Part shown: positions 57,135-64,000 of the stretch, piece by piece
Layout of the letters: each line of letters begins with the position of its first letter
Numbering within the stretch: position 1 is the stretch's first letter
Assembly: GCA_947644645.1 (NCBI GenBank)
Contig: CANSAF010000003.1
Location: 47,758-111,757 of the forward strand
Source of the DNA: an uncultured Sporosarcina sp.
Lineage (GTDB): Bacteria; Bacillota; Bacilli; Bacillales_A; Planococcaceae
Length of the DNA stretch: 64,000 bases
Direction: 5' to 3'
The notes under the pieces: model-generated
What the model saw: the letters and a program-made list of their open reading frames with translations, nothing else
Told to the model about the DNA's origin: nothing
Database searches by the model: none
Made by a program: the position numbers and the translations under genes

Positions 57135-57392
57135 ATGGTCGAAAGAATGGTTACAGTGAATTTGAAGCCAGGCCTACAAGCGAGGCAAGCGGCATTATTT
57201 GTGCAAGAAGCCAACCGATTTGGTGCAGATATTTTCTTGAAAAAAGATGAGAGCCAAGTCAATGCGAAAAGTATTATGGGCGTGATGAGTTTGGCGATTG
57301 CCAAAGGGACAGATATTACATTAGCTGCAGATGGCAATGATGAAGAGCAAGCATTGGATTCCCTTGCTGCGTTAATTGAGACTGAAAATTAA
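57135..57392 (+). CDS. crh: Catabolite repression HPr-like protein Crh
   Basis: An 85-aa HPr-fold protein. The catalytic His15 of HPr is Gln (LQARQAALF), so it cannot pass phosphate to sugars, while Ser46 (NAKSIMG), target of HPr kinase, is kept. Phospho-Crh acts with CcpA; unphosphorylated Crh inhibits methylglyoxal synthase. All three partners hprK, crh and mgsA are in this window. The ATG at 57135 follows GAAGGAGTG. Confidence 0.95.
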   Translation: MVERMVTVNLKPGLQARQAALFVQEANRFGADIFLKKDESQVNAKSIMGVMSLAIAKGTDITLAADGNDEEQALDSLAALIETEN

Positions 57393-57438
57393 GAGGCGGG
57401 TTGGAAAAGTCGTACAGACATTTCCAACAGCCTTTTTT
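57391..57438 (+). terminator. Terminator after crh
   Basis: GGTTGGAAA pairs with TTTCCAAC, with GAGGC/GCCT at the base and a run of eight T. It resembles the hairpin family at its foot. Confidence 0.85.
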
Positions 57439-57501
57439 TTACGAAGTTTGACAAACCGCAACAAACGCTCAAAAAGAGAAGAATGACATAATCTCAACGT
57501 A

Positions 57502-57557
57502 AACAAAAAAGCGAGGCGTCGCCAAAGTCCGCTCTTAGACTTTGGCAACAGCCTCAG
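57502..57557 (-). terminator. GAGGC/AAGTC-family terminator after the cytochrome gene
   Basis: GAGGCGTCGCCAAAGTC pairs with GACTTTGGCAACAGCCTC. On the minus strand it ends in GCTTTTTTG, directly past the stop codon of the cytochrome gene. Confidence 0.85.
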
Positions 57558-58537
57558 TTATTTCCGAGCACTTCATCCCAATCAATTGTGCCATCTTTTA
57601 CTTGGTCACGACGTTCTTTCGTCATAATATCAGATGGACTTTCCATACCTGGCCAGTCTTTATCGTGATTTGCCCATTCCGGACGATCTTGCGATAAAAT
57701 ATACGCTGCGATATCACTTGCTTCCTGGTCTGTTAGCGTATTTTCAGCTCCGACTGGCATATTTCTTTGAATATATCCTGCCATTTTTGTCATACGTGCA
57801 ATTCCAGCACCGTCATTAAAGGAATCGTCTCCCCATAATGCAGGTCCTGTGTTCGAACCTGTTCCAGATCCATCTCCTGCGTGACAAGCGATACAAGATT
57901 TTTGATATAATGCTTCGCCGTCATCGACATTTGGTGTCGGTGGATTATCCATATTGTTTAAATGACGCCATGGTAAATCAGCGTTCATCTCAGATGGAAT
58001 GCCTTCTGAAATATATGTTAAATAAGCAACCATCGCTTTTAAGTCCTCGCTACCTTCTGGGAATTTCTCCCCGTTCATACTACGAATCATACATCCATTA
58101 ATACGATCTTCTAATGTAACGATTTTTCCAGAACGTGGAATGTACATCGGATAAACAGATGAAACACCTACCATCGAAGAAGAATTTTCATCCATTCCAG
58201 CACCCGCGTGACAGCTTGTGCATGACAGTCCATTGACAACACGTTCACCATCTTCTACGGATGCAGCTTCTGCGCGAAGTACTTCAGACGTATTATTTGT
58301 TAGTTCATAACCTCTTAAAATTGCTTCCCCTAAAGGACCGTCTGGCACATCATCCAATGATGGCGGGTTATGTGCGATCTCTCCTGAACTTGGTTGTTCG
58401 GTTTCTGGTTGTTCAGTTGCTTCAGGTGTTTCTGCAGTTTCATTTTTGTCTCCAGTCAGTTGTAAGCCGAAAGAGACAATTGCAATTAGGCCAAAAATCA
58501 TTAATAAAACGGGTGTCATGAAAGACTTTTTCTTCAT
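57554..58537 (-). CDS. Diheme cytochrome c of the TsdA (thiosulfate dehydrogenase) type
   Basis: A 327-aa exported protein: an N-terminal hydrophobic helix (residues 9-27), an acidic Glu/Pro/Thr linker to about 65, and two c-type heme domains with CTSCH (106-110) and CIACH (215-219). Between them lies RINGCMIRSMNG (C149), a motif of the TsdA family in which a Cys serves as axial ligand of the first heme. Suggested activity is thiosulfate/tetrathionate interconversion. The substrate is inferred only. It probably sits outside the membrane, tethered by its helix. No partner cytochrome gene is adjacent. Confidence 0.8.
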   Translation of the reverse strand: MKKKSFMTPVLLMIFGLIAIVSFGLQLTGDKNETAETPEATEQPETEQPSSGEIAHNPPSLDDVPDGPLGEAILRGYELTNNTSEVLRAEAASVEDGERVVNGLSCTSCHAGAGMDENSSSMVGVSSVYPMYIPRSGKIVTLEDRINGCMIRSMNGEKFPEGSEDLKAMVAYLTYISEGIPSEMNADLPWRHLNNMDNPPTPNVDDGEALYQKSCIACHAGDGSGTGSNTGPALWGDDSFNDGAGIARMTKMAGYIQRNMPVGAENTLTDQEASDIAAYILSQDRPEWANHDKDWPGMESPSDIMTKERRDQVKDGTIDWDEVLGNN

Positions 58538-58696
58538 ACCAATCCCTCCTTATATACCTATATATTAGCAGAAAATGAAATTGAAAAGACGGAAATTTGG
58601 AATGTTTTGTATTTTGTGAAAGGAGTTCGACAAAATTCGCACATTTCAGATAGATATGTAATTATAATTTGATAGGACTTTTACAGAAGGAAATAA

Positions 58697-58738
58697 AAAA
58701 CGACCATTCATTAATTTAGAATGACCGTTTTGTATAAA
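58697..58738 (-). terminator. Terminator after tRNA-Arg
   Basis: Read leftward, AAAACGGTCATTC pairs with GAATGGTCGTTTT (two G-U pairs) and is followed by TTTATTT. Confidence 0.7.
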
Positions 58739-58767
58739 ATTTATAGTACATCGTTGTGATTAACTAA

Positions 58768-58839
58768 CGCCCTCGAGAGGAATCGAACCCCTATCGTAAG
58801 AACCGGAATCTTATGTGTTATCCGTTACACCACGAGGGC
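58768..58839 (-). tRNA. tRNA-Arg, anticodon CCG
   Basis: Read leftward the 72-base cloverleaf has acceptor arms GCCCTCG/CGAGGGC, D arm with GTGTAACGGATAACAC, anticodon stem TAAGA/TCTTA with loop TTCCGGT (anticodon CCG, reading CGG) and T arm AGGGGTTCGATTCCTCT. CCA is not encoded. Confidence 0.93.
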
Positions 58840-58927
58840 AAAATGAATGAAAAAAATCATCTTCTGAACATCATTTATTATACCATTCGGCTTTTGTTAT
58901 GCAAGTAAATTTTTGAAATGCGTTATA

Positions 58928-58958
58928 TTTGACCTTTATTGACTATACTATGTATGAT
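58928..58958 (+). promoter_or_regulatory. clpP promoter with CtsR operator
   Basis: On the minus strand, AGTCAAT-AAA-GGTCAAA (58928-58944) matches the CtsR heptad repeat. It overlaps a TTGACC -35 (58929-58934); TATGAT (58953-58958) is the likely -10. Heat and stress induction is expected. Confidence 0.82.
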
Positions 58959-59024
58959 AAAGTTAACGTTGAATTGAAAGTAGATTTCAACAAAAAGTTG
59001 ATCCACCATGAAGGAGGAAAAGAA

Positions 59025-59624
59025 ATGAATTTAATACCTACAGTTATTGAACAAACAAACCGTGGTGAGCGTGCTTATGATATTTATTCACGTTTGCTGA
59101 AAGACAGAATTATTATGCTTGGCAGCGGGATTGACGATAATGTGGCGAACTCAATCGTTGCGCAATTATTGTTCTTAGAAGCCGAAGATCCAGATAAAGA
59201 TATTTCTATCTATATTAACAGCCCAGGCGGAAGCATTACTGCAGGAATGGCAATCTTTGATACAATGCAGTTCATCAAGCCAGACATTCAAACAATTTGT
59301 ACAGGAATGGCTGCATCTATGGGTGCATTCTTACTTGCAGCAGGAACAAAAGGCAAGCGCTATGCACTACCAAACTCAGAAGTGATGATACATCAGCCTT
59401 TAGGCGGCGCGCAAGGTCAGGCGACTGAGATTGAAATCGCGGCGAAGCGTATTTTATTCTTACGTGAGAAATTAAATACGATTCTATCTGAAAGAACAGG
59501 TCAACCACTAGATGTTATTGCGGCGGATACAGAGCGTGATAATTTCATGACTGCTGAACGTGCAATGGAATACGGTTTAATTGACCATATTTTAACGCGT
59601 AATGATTTAAATGAAAAAAAATAA
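59025..59624 (+). CDS. clpP: ATP-dependent Clp protease proteolytic subunit
   Basis: A 199-aa serine peptidase with the catalytic triad Ser98 (GMAASMG), His123 (MIHQPLGG) and Asp172 (RDNFM). It forms the barrel that degrades proteins unfolded by ClpC/ClpX. ATG at 59025 behind GAAGGAGG; an upstream in-frame extension lies in the promoter region and is not coding. Controlled by CtsR. Confidence 0.98.
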   Translation: MNLIPTVIEQTNRGERAYDIYSRLLKDRIIMLGSGIDDNVANSIVAQLLFLEAEDPDKDISIYINSPGGSITAGMAIFDTMQFIKPDIQTICTGMAASMGAFLLAAGTKGKRYALPNSEVMIHQPLGGAQGQATEIEIAAKRILFLREKLNTILSERTGQPLDVIAADTERDNFMTAERAMEYGLIDHILTRNDLNEKK

Positions 59625-59637
59625 GTTTCAATGATTG

Positions 59638-59667
59638 AGCCTAGGATGATTCCTAGGCTTTTTTTAT
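59638..59667 (+). terminator. Terminator after clpP
   Basis: AGCCTAGGA/TCCTAGGCT perfect 9-bp stem with TGAT loop and seven T. Confidence 0.92.
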
Positions 59668-59789
59668 TGCCCTAAAATTAAAATCCGCATGATTAATCGA
59701 AAACTTACATAAAATAACGAGACCATTTACCAAGTTTAAAAAATGAGTTTGGATGGGTAAAGTATAGAAAAGAAATGGGGCATGATAAC

Positions 59790-60362
59790 ATGAAAAAAAT
59801 CCTTGGACCACTCATAGGGATTATAGCAATTATTGTGATTGCGGGGCTTATGATCATTCCGAGTTATAATAAATTCGTCTCGCTGGAAGAAGATGTAAGT
59901 CAATCCTATGCGCAAGTGGAAAATCAATTACAAAGGCGGATGGATTTAATCCCCAACCTTGTGAATACGGTGAAGGGATTTACAGCACATGAAAAAGAAG
60001 TCATTGGCGAGATTTCAGATGCGCGTTCAAAATTGGCTGGCGCAAGAGGACCTGAAGAACAAGCGGCGGCGAATGATGAGTTGTCGGGTGCATTAAGTCG
60101 TCTATTGGTCGTTGTTGAAAATTATCCCGAATTAAAAGCTAATGAAAATTATCGTCAATTGATGGACGAACTAGCTGGTACTGAAAATCGAATTAGTGTA
60201 GCTAGGCAAGATTATAACGACATTGTTTCGAAGTATAATCGTCAAGTGAAGCGTTTCCCTGGAAAATTAGTGGCATCGATTTTCAATTTTGATGAACAGG
60301 AATATTTCCGAGCGGATGAAGCTGCAAAAGAACCGCCAAAAGTCGATTTTGGAGTCGATTAA
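59790..60362 (+). CDS. lemA: LemA family protein
   Basis: A 190-aa membrane-anchored helical protein: one N-terminal membrane helix (residues 4-25), then the LemA core with QLQRRMDLIPNLVNTVKG, ENYRQLMDELAGTENRI and ARQDYNDIVSKYNRQVKRFPG. The role is unclear. It is coupled to a TPM-domain gene that starts immediately after its stop codon, a common pair. ATG 59790 is chosen by its distance from GGGG. Confidence 0.9.
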   Translation: MKKILGPLIGIIAIIVIAGLMIIPSYNKFVSLEEDVSQSYAQVENQLQRRMDLIPNLVNTVKGFTAHEKEVIGEISDARSKLAGARGPEEQAAANDELSGALSRLLVVVENYPELKANENYRQLMDELAGTENRISVARQDYNDIVSKYNRQVKRFPGKLVASIFNFDEQEYFRADEAAKEPPKVDFGVD

Positions 60363-61154
60363 ATGAAAGTTCGAGCGTTGATAGGTATCGCTTTCCTATT
60401 CGTAATGCTTTTTTCGACTACGGCATCTGCAGCTGATGTTCCGAAACCGGAAGGGCATATTTATATTCAAGATTTTGCGAGTATTTTATCACGAGAGCAA
60501 AAAGAACAATTGACGAATTATTCGATTCAGTTGAACGATGCAACGACGGCTCAACTTGCGGTATTAACATTGCCAAGTATTGGAGATGAACCAATTGAAT
60601 CATTTGCGGTGAAGGCATTACGTGAATATGGTTTAGGTTCAAAAGAAGATGACAATGGGGCATTGCTTGTTGTAACAACAAAGCCAAATTCTGATGGTAA
60701 GCGGCATTTTTATTTCACAACAGGATATGGACTTGAAGGTGCATTACCCGATGGGAAAATAGGGCGTATTATCGATGAAGTCGCTTATTCTTATTTGGAT
60801 GATAAGCATAAACAACCCGATATGGCGATATTAGCAGCTTATCAAGCTTTTTATAATGAAATTGCCAAGGAATATAATTGGGACGGGCAAATGAATGAAG
60901 TCGAAGAAAGAGATGAAGGAATGGGGATTCCATTGCCCATCATTATTTTGTTTATCATTTTCATTCTAATACGTGCTTTTAGTAATCGTGGTGGACCAGG
61001 CGGCCGCGGAGGTTCAGGGGGAAGAGGTCGAGGTGGACCCATATTTTTCCCGGGTTCATTCGGCGGTGGCAGTAGCGGAGGATTTGGAGGCGGCGGTTTC
61101 CACGGCGGCGGGGGTGGCTCTGGCGGCGGTGGCGGTGCCGGAAGAAGTTGGTAA
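60363..61154 (+). CDS. TPM-domain exported protein (YgcG-like)
   Basis: A 263-aa protein with a signal peptide (residues 1-23, cleaved near ASA), an extracellular TPM domain (about 30-160, VYIQDFASIL-like start and FTTGYGLEGALPDG), one membrane helix (about 181-199) and a low-complexity Gly/Arg-then-Gly/Ser tail. Partner of the adjacent LemA protein. TPM domains may have phosphatase or chaperone-like roles; unproven here. Confidence 0.9.
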   Translation: MKVRALIGIAFLFVMLFSTTASAADVPKPEGHIYIQDFASILSREQKEQLTNYSIQLNDATTAQLAVLTLPSIGDEPIESFAVKALREYGLGSKEDDNGALLVVTTKPNSDGKRHFYFTTGYGLEGALPDGKIGRIIDEVAYSYLDDKHKQPDMAILAAYQAFYNEIAKEYNWDGQMNEVEERDEGMGIPLPIIILFIIFILIRAFSNRGGPGGRGGSGGRGRGGPIFFPGSFGGGSSGGFGGGGFHGGGGGSGGGGGAGRSW

Positions 61155-61214
61155 ATTTGCGGAGCGCTTCACCATTCTTTATACTAAATGTACGAAAGAA
61201 AAGCGTGGTGTTAA

Positions 61215-61457
61215 ATGATGCAGATTACTTTTTATCGCCAAGATGGCTGCCCGCTATGTGATGAAGCGGAGTTAATGATGAAACTCGTTCAAGAAGATTA
61301 TCCGCTTACGTGGACAACAGTGGATATTCGAGCAGACGATGAAATCCATGAAAAGTTTATGTTGATGGTTCCTGTGTTAGAAAAAGACGATGAAGTTTTA
61401 TTATACGGGAATATTGGATATGTTGATCTTGTACTATTATTTGAAGAAGGCAGCTAG
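61215..61457 (+). CDS. Glutaredoxin/thioredoxin-like small protein
   Basis: An 80-aa protein with a CPLC redox motif (residues 12-15) after an ITFYRQDG strand and a cis-Pro VPVL, as in glutaredoxin-like DUF836 proteins. A thiol reductase or carrier role is likely. Either of two ATG codons (61215, 61218) may start it; the ribosome site is weak. Confidence 0.8.
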   Translation: MMQITFYRQDGCPLCDEAELMMKLVQEDYPLTWTTVDIRADDEIHEKFMLMVPVLEKDDEVLLYGNIGYVDLVLLFEEGS

Positions 61458-61491
61458 AAAGTCTAAGAAACGACTTTTTAGCTGTTTTTTG
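61451..61491 (+). terminator. AAGTC/GACTT-family terminator
   Basis: CAGCTAGAAAGTC pairs with GACTTTTTAGCTG around an 8-base loop, then TTTTTT. It overlaps the last bases of the glutaredoxin-like gene. Confidence 0.85.
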
Positions 61492-61827
61492 GTTTGTACA
61501 AAAACTTATGTTATATGGGAAAGGGGAAAAGCGTTGATAAACGCCTCTGAACCATTGATAACGATTGGTGCAATAGGGTAAGCAGTAAATACAAGCATGA
61601 ATACGGTTACATGAAGCAGCGAAAATGATGTGTGAAAGATGATTAAATTGATTTAAAGCAAAAATCAAAGTGTTTTACTTGATTTATTTTCTGAAATGCG
61701 CAATACTAATAAGTGAGCAGGGAAAACAAACGAATTTCAGGTATGAAATATTTTTTTATTCTACGTGGGACGTTTTGTAACTACCTGGGACACTTAATGA
61801 CCAAGTTGTAATTGAGGTGATTGTTGA
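61458..61827 (+). other. Intergenic region before cggR
   Basis: After the family terminator, this stretch holds about 250 bases without a gene and then the CggR operator. A promoter must lie upstream of the operator; TTGATT at 61679-61684 is a possible -35 but no good -10 pairs with it. Confidence 0.5.
61766..61801 (+). promoter_or_regulatory. CggR operator
   Basis: Two direct half-operators, TGGGACN6TAAC (61766-61781) and TGGGACN6TGAC (61786-61801), four bases apart. Spacing is exactly that of the B. subtilis CggR operator (CGGGACN6TGTC repeated). It lies 27 bases before cggR. Confidence 0.85.
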
Positions 61828-62859
61828 TTGGATTTTTCGGTAGAGGCACATCGAAAATTAGTGCCTGAAATGGTAGGACTTTTACAAGTTAGATTTCGAA
61901 TGCTGAATTATGTCAAGATGACTGGTCCAATCGGTAGGCGCCCGTTAGGAGAAATGATCGGTTTATCAGAACGTGAAACACGGACGATGCTCGATTTTCT
62001 TCGAACAGAACAATTGGTTAAAGTTTCGAAAAATGGGGTAACGATAACTGAGGAAGGTTTGGAAGTTCTAACGGCACTTGAACCGACAATGGAAAAGTGG
62101 ACAGGGCTTTCGGATTTGAAAAGGGCGTTGCAACGACATTTAGGCATTCGCAAAGTAAAGATTGTGGCGGGGAATTGTGATGACAATGAAGCGACGAAAA
62201 ATTTACTTGGTTTAAAAACAGCGGATGAATTTACGAAACAGATTCAAAATGGGCAAGTAGTTGCTGTAACAGGCGGCAGTACGATGGCATCGATTCCGCA
62301 TTATATCGAAAAAACAACAGGTCTGAATGATTTATTGTTTATCGCTGCTAGAGGCGGTGTTGGCGAAGAAATTGGTTTACAAGCCAATGTCATTGCGGCA
62401 TCATTTGCTGAAGCATGTGGGGGGAAATATCGAACATTTTATTACCCAGAATCATTAAGTGAAGAAACGCATAAAGCATTTCAAAAAGAACCTTCCGTGC
62501 AAAAGATGATCGAACTTTATGATGAAGTGGATTGTGTCATTCACGGGGTTGGAGAAGCGCTTAAAATGGCGAGTTTGCGGGAGTCATCTGTAGAAGATAT
62601 AGAAAAATTACAAGATGCTGGCGCAAAAGGTGAAGCATTCGGTTATTATTTTGACCGAACGGGGCAAGCTGTACATCGTATTCGTACAATCGGAATACAA
62701 ACAGAACAATTGGCACGTGTACCTTTGCTTTACGCAGTAGCCGGTGGAAAAAGTAAGGCAGAAGCAATTTTAGCTTATTTATCGACTGCACCGAAACAAA
62801 CAGTACTCATTACGGATGAGGCAGCCGCGGAAGAAATGTTAAAACAAATTGAGAATTAA
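61828..62859 (+). CDS. cggR: Central glycolytic genes regulator CggR
   Basis: A 343-aa SorC-family repressor of the gap operon: an N-terminal winged helix (RRPLGEMIGLSERETRTMLDFLRTEQLV) and a C-terminal sugar-phosphate-binding domain (VVAVTGGSTMASIP, LLFIAARGGVGEEIG). Fructose-1,6-bisphosphate relieves repression in B. subtilis. TTG start behind GAGGTGA. gapA follows after 45 bases and the CggR operator lies just upstream. Confidence 0.95.
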   Translation: MDFSVEAHRKLVPEMVGLLQVRFRMLNYVKMTGPIGRRPLGEMIGLSERETRTMLDFLRTEQLVKVSKNGVTITEEGLEVLTALEPTMEKWTGLSDLKRALQRHLGIRKVKIVAGNCDDNEATKNLLGLKTADEFTKQIQNGQVVAVTGGSTMASIPHYIEKTTGLNDLLFIAARGGVGEEIGLQANVIAASFAEACGGKYRTFYYPESLSEETHKAFQKEPSVQKMIELYDEVDCVIHGVGEALKMASLRESSVEDIEKLQDAGAKGEAFGYYFDRTGQAVHRIRTIGIQTEQLARVPLLYAVAGGKSKAEAILAYLSTAPKQTVLITDEAAAEEMLKQIEN

Positions 62860-62904
62860 AGTATTACAACATAATGATTTTATACTATTTTGGAGGGATT
62901 TTTA

Positions 62905-63912
62905 ATGACATTAAAAATGGCAATTAACGGATTTGGACGTATTGGACGAGTAGTATTTCGCGAGGCAATGAAACAAGAAGATATCGAAGTTGTAGCAATT
63001 AACGACTTAACAGATGCAAACATGTTAGCACACCTTTTAAAATATGACTCAGTACACGGCGTATACGATGCTGATGTAAGTGCAGACGGCGAATACTTAG
63101 TTGTAAATGGCAAGAAAATCCGCGTTTACGAAGAAAGAGATCCAGCAGCACTTCCATGGGGAGAGCTAGGCGTTGACGTTGCAATCGAATCAACAGGAAT
63201 CTTTGCAAACGAAGAAGGCTTAAACAAGCATATCCAAGCTGGCGCGAAAAAAGTTATCCTTTCAGCACCTGCTAAAGGCGAAGTAACAACACTTGTTATG
63301 GGTGTTAACCATGAAGATTACGATCCAGCAAAAGACAACATCGTATCAAACGCTTCATGTACAACAAACTGTCTTGCACCAGTAGTAAAAGTATTAAACG
63401 ATAAATTTGGCGTAAAACGCGGTATGATGACAACTATTCACTCATACACAAACGACCAAAGAATTCTTGACACACCACATTCTGACTACCGTCGTGCACG
63501 TGCAGCAGCTGAGTCAATGATTCCAACGACAACAGGTGCAGCATCAGCAGTAACGAAAGTTATCCCAGCACTTGCGGGTAAATTAGACGGAATGGCAGTA
63601 CGTGTGCCAACACCAAACGTTTCATTAGTTGACTTTGTTGCAGAATTAGACAAAACAGTAACAATTGAAGACGTAAATGCAGCACTTAAAGAAGCAGCTG
63701 AAAACGAATTAAAAGGAATTCTTTCATATTCAGACTTACCACTTGTATCAAGAGACTTCAACGGTAACCCATCATCTTCAGCAGTAGATGGTTTATCAAC
63801 AATGGTTCTTGAAGACAATATGGTGAAAGTTCTTTCATGGTACGATAACGAAACGGCTTACTCAGCACGTTGTATCGACCTTGCACTTCACATGTACAAA
63901 AAAGGGCTATAA
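62905..63912 (+). CDS. gapA: Glycolytic glyceraldehyde-3-phosphate dehydrogenase
   Basis: A 335-aa NAD-dependent enzyme. GFGRIGR nucleotide motif, NDLTDANM with the Asp that selects NAD, catalytic Cys152 in SNASCTTNCLAP and the TATGAASAVTK-like loop. GGAGGG precedes ATG 62905. Codon use is more biased than in neighbours, as for a highly expressed gene. In Bacillus it is followed by pgk, outside this window. Confidence 0.98.
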   Translation: MTLKMAINGFGRIGRVVFREAMKQEDIEVVAINDLTDANMLAHLLKYDSVHGVYDADVSADGEYLVVNGKKIRVYEERDPAALPWGELGVDVAIESTGIFANEEGLNKHIQAGAKKVILSAPAKGEVTTLVMGVNHEDYDPAKDNIVSNASCTTNCLAPVVKVLNDKFGVKRGMMTTIHSYTNDQRILDTPHSDYRRARAAAESMIPTTTGAASAVTKVIPALAGKLDGMAVRVPTPNVSLVDFVAELDKTVTIEDVNAALKEAAENELKGILSYSDLPLVSRDFNGNPSSSAVDGLSTMVLEDNMVKVLSWYDNETAYSARCIDLALHMYKKGL

Positions 63913-63966
63913 TACGGGTAATCAATAGCCATATTAAAGTAGACCCCTTATAATAAAATTGGGTAA

Positions 63967-63996
63967 AAGGAACGGGGAAACCCGTTCCTTCTTTTA
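63967..63996 (+). terminator. Terminator/attenuator after gapA
   Basis: AAGGAACGGG/CCCGTTCCTT perfect 10-bp stem with a GAAA tetraloop, then CTTTTAACTT. It may trim expression of the next genes (pgk) relative to gapA. Confidence 0.75.
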
Positions 63997-64000
63997 ACTT

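Overview
The window looks like a low-GC Firmicute of the order Bacillales. The best fit is the Planococcaceae (Sporosarcina/Lysinibacillus-like): gene content and order follow Bacillus subtilis over long stretches (yheE-yheB-yheA, yhaO-yhaN-yhaM, scoC-yhaH-hit-ecsA-ecsB, uvrB-uvrA, hprK-lgt-ppaX, yvcI-rapZ-yvcK-whiA-crh, clpP, cggR-gapA), yet the blocks are spaced and joined differently. TTG starts and strong GGAGG-type ribosome sites are common. The genus is an inference; no rRNA is present.

Region 1 (1-10.9 kb) is a metal(loid) resistance island. It opens with the end of merR and a complete merA, then a convergent ACR3/BASS-type arsenite permease gene. A long ars cluster follows: arsR-arsB-arsC, then arsD-arsA and a set of less usual partners (thioredoxin reductase, a CX5R dual-specificity-type phosphatase, a small HesB/IscA-like Cys protein and a flavoprotein with Cys-rich ends). 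The same roughly 22-bp operator-like sequence precedes arsR and arsD, so two ArsR-controlled promoters are likely.

Region 2 (10.9-16.7 kb) is accessory DNA. It holds a four-gene cassette: a 297-aa protein of unknown function, a 64-aa coiled-coil protein, a MoxR-type AAA+ ATPase and a VWA/MIDAS protein. RNA hairpins lie before the first gene and at two internal junctions. This is the best candidate for a poorly described system. A short cysteine hydrolase and a 65-aa orphan follow.

Region 3 (16.7-47.3 kb) is mostly housekeeping: queG and trmL (tRNA modification), an NCS2 purine permease, an RluA pseudouridine synthase, a BdbC/thioredoxin-like pair, a CNNM/CorC transporter, hemZ, an enoyl-CoA hydratase behind a FadR-like operator, mgsA, the yhaO/yhaN/yhaM nuclease operon, the ScoC regulator, the EcsAB ABC transporter and uvrBA with a LexA-type box upstream.

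Region 4 (47.4-64 kb) links carbon control and cell envelope functions. It contains HPr kinase, Lgt, PpaX, a TPR protein, TrxB, the RapZ-YvcK-WhiA-Crh operon, a diheme cytochrome c of the TsdA type, tRNA-Arg(CCG), ClpP behind a CtsR site, LemA/TPM proteins, and CggR-GapA with a recognisable CggR operator. HprK and its regulatory partner Crh both lie here, about 8.4 kb apart.

Between the core genes are several repeat families: a series of long hairpin terminators sharing GAGGC/GCCTC feet and an AAGTC/GACTT core, a 210-bp element with an internally deleted 54-bp relative, a 130-bp GC-rich element, and a 21-bp tandem repeat that reads as heptads.
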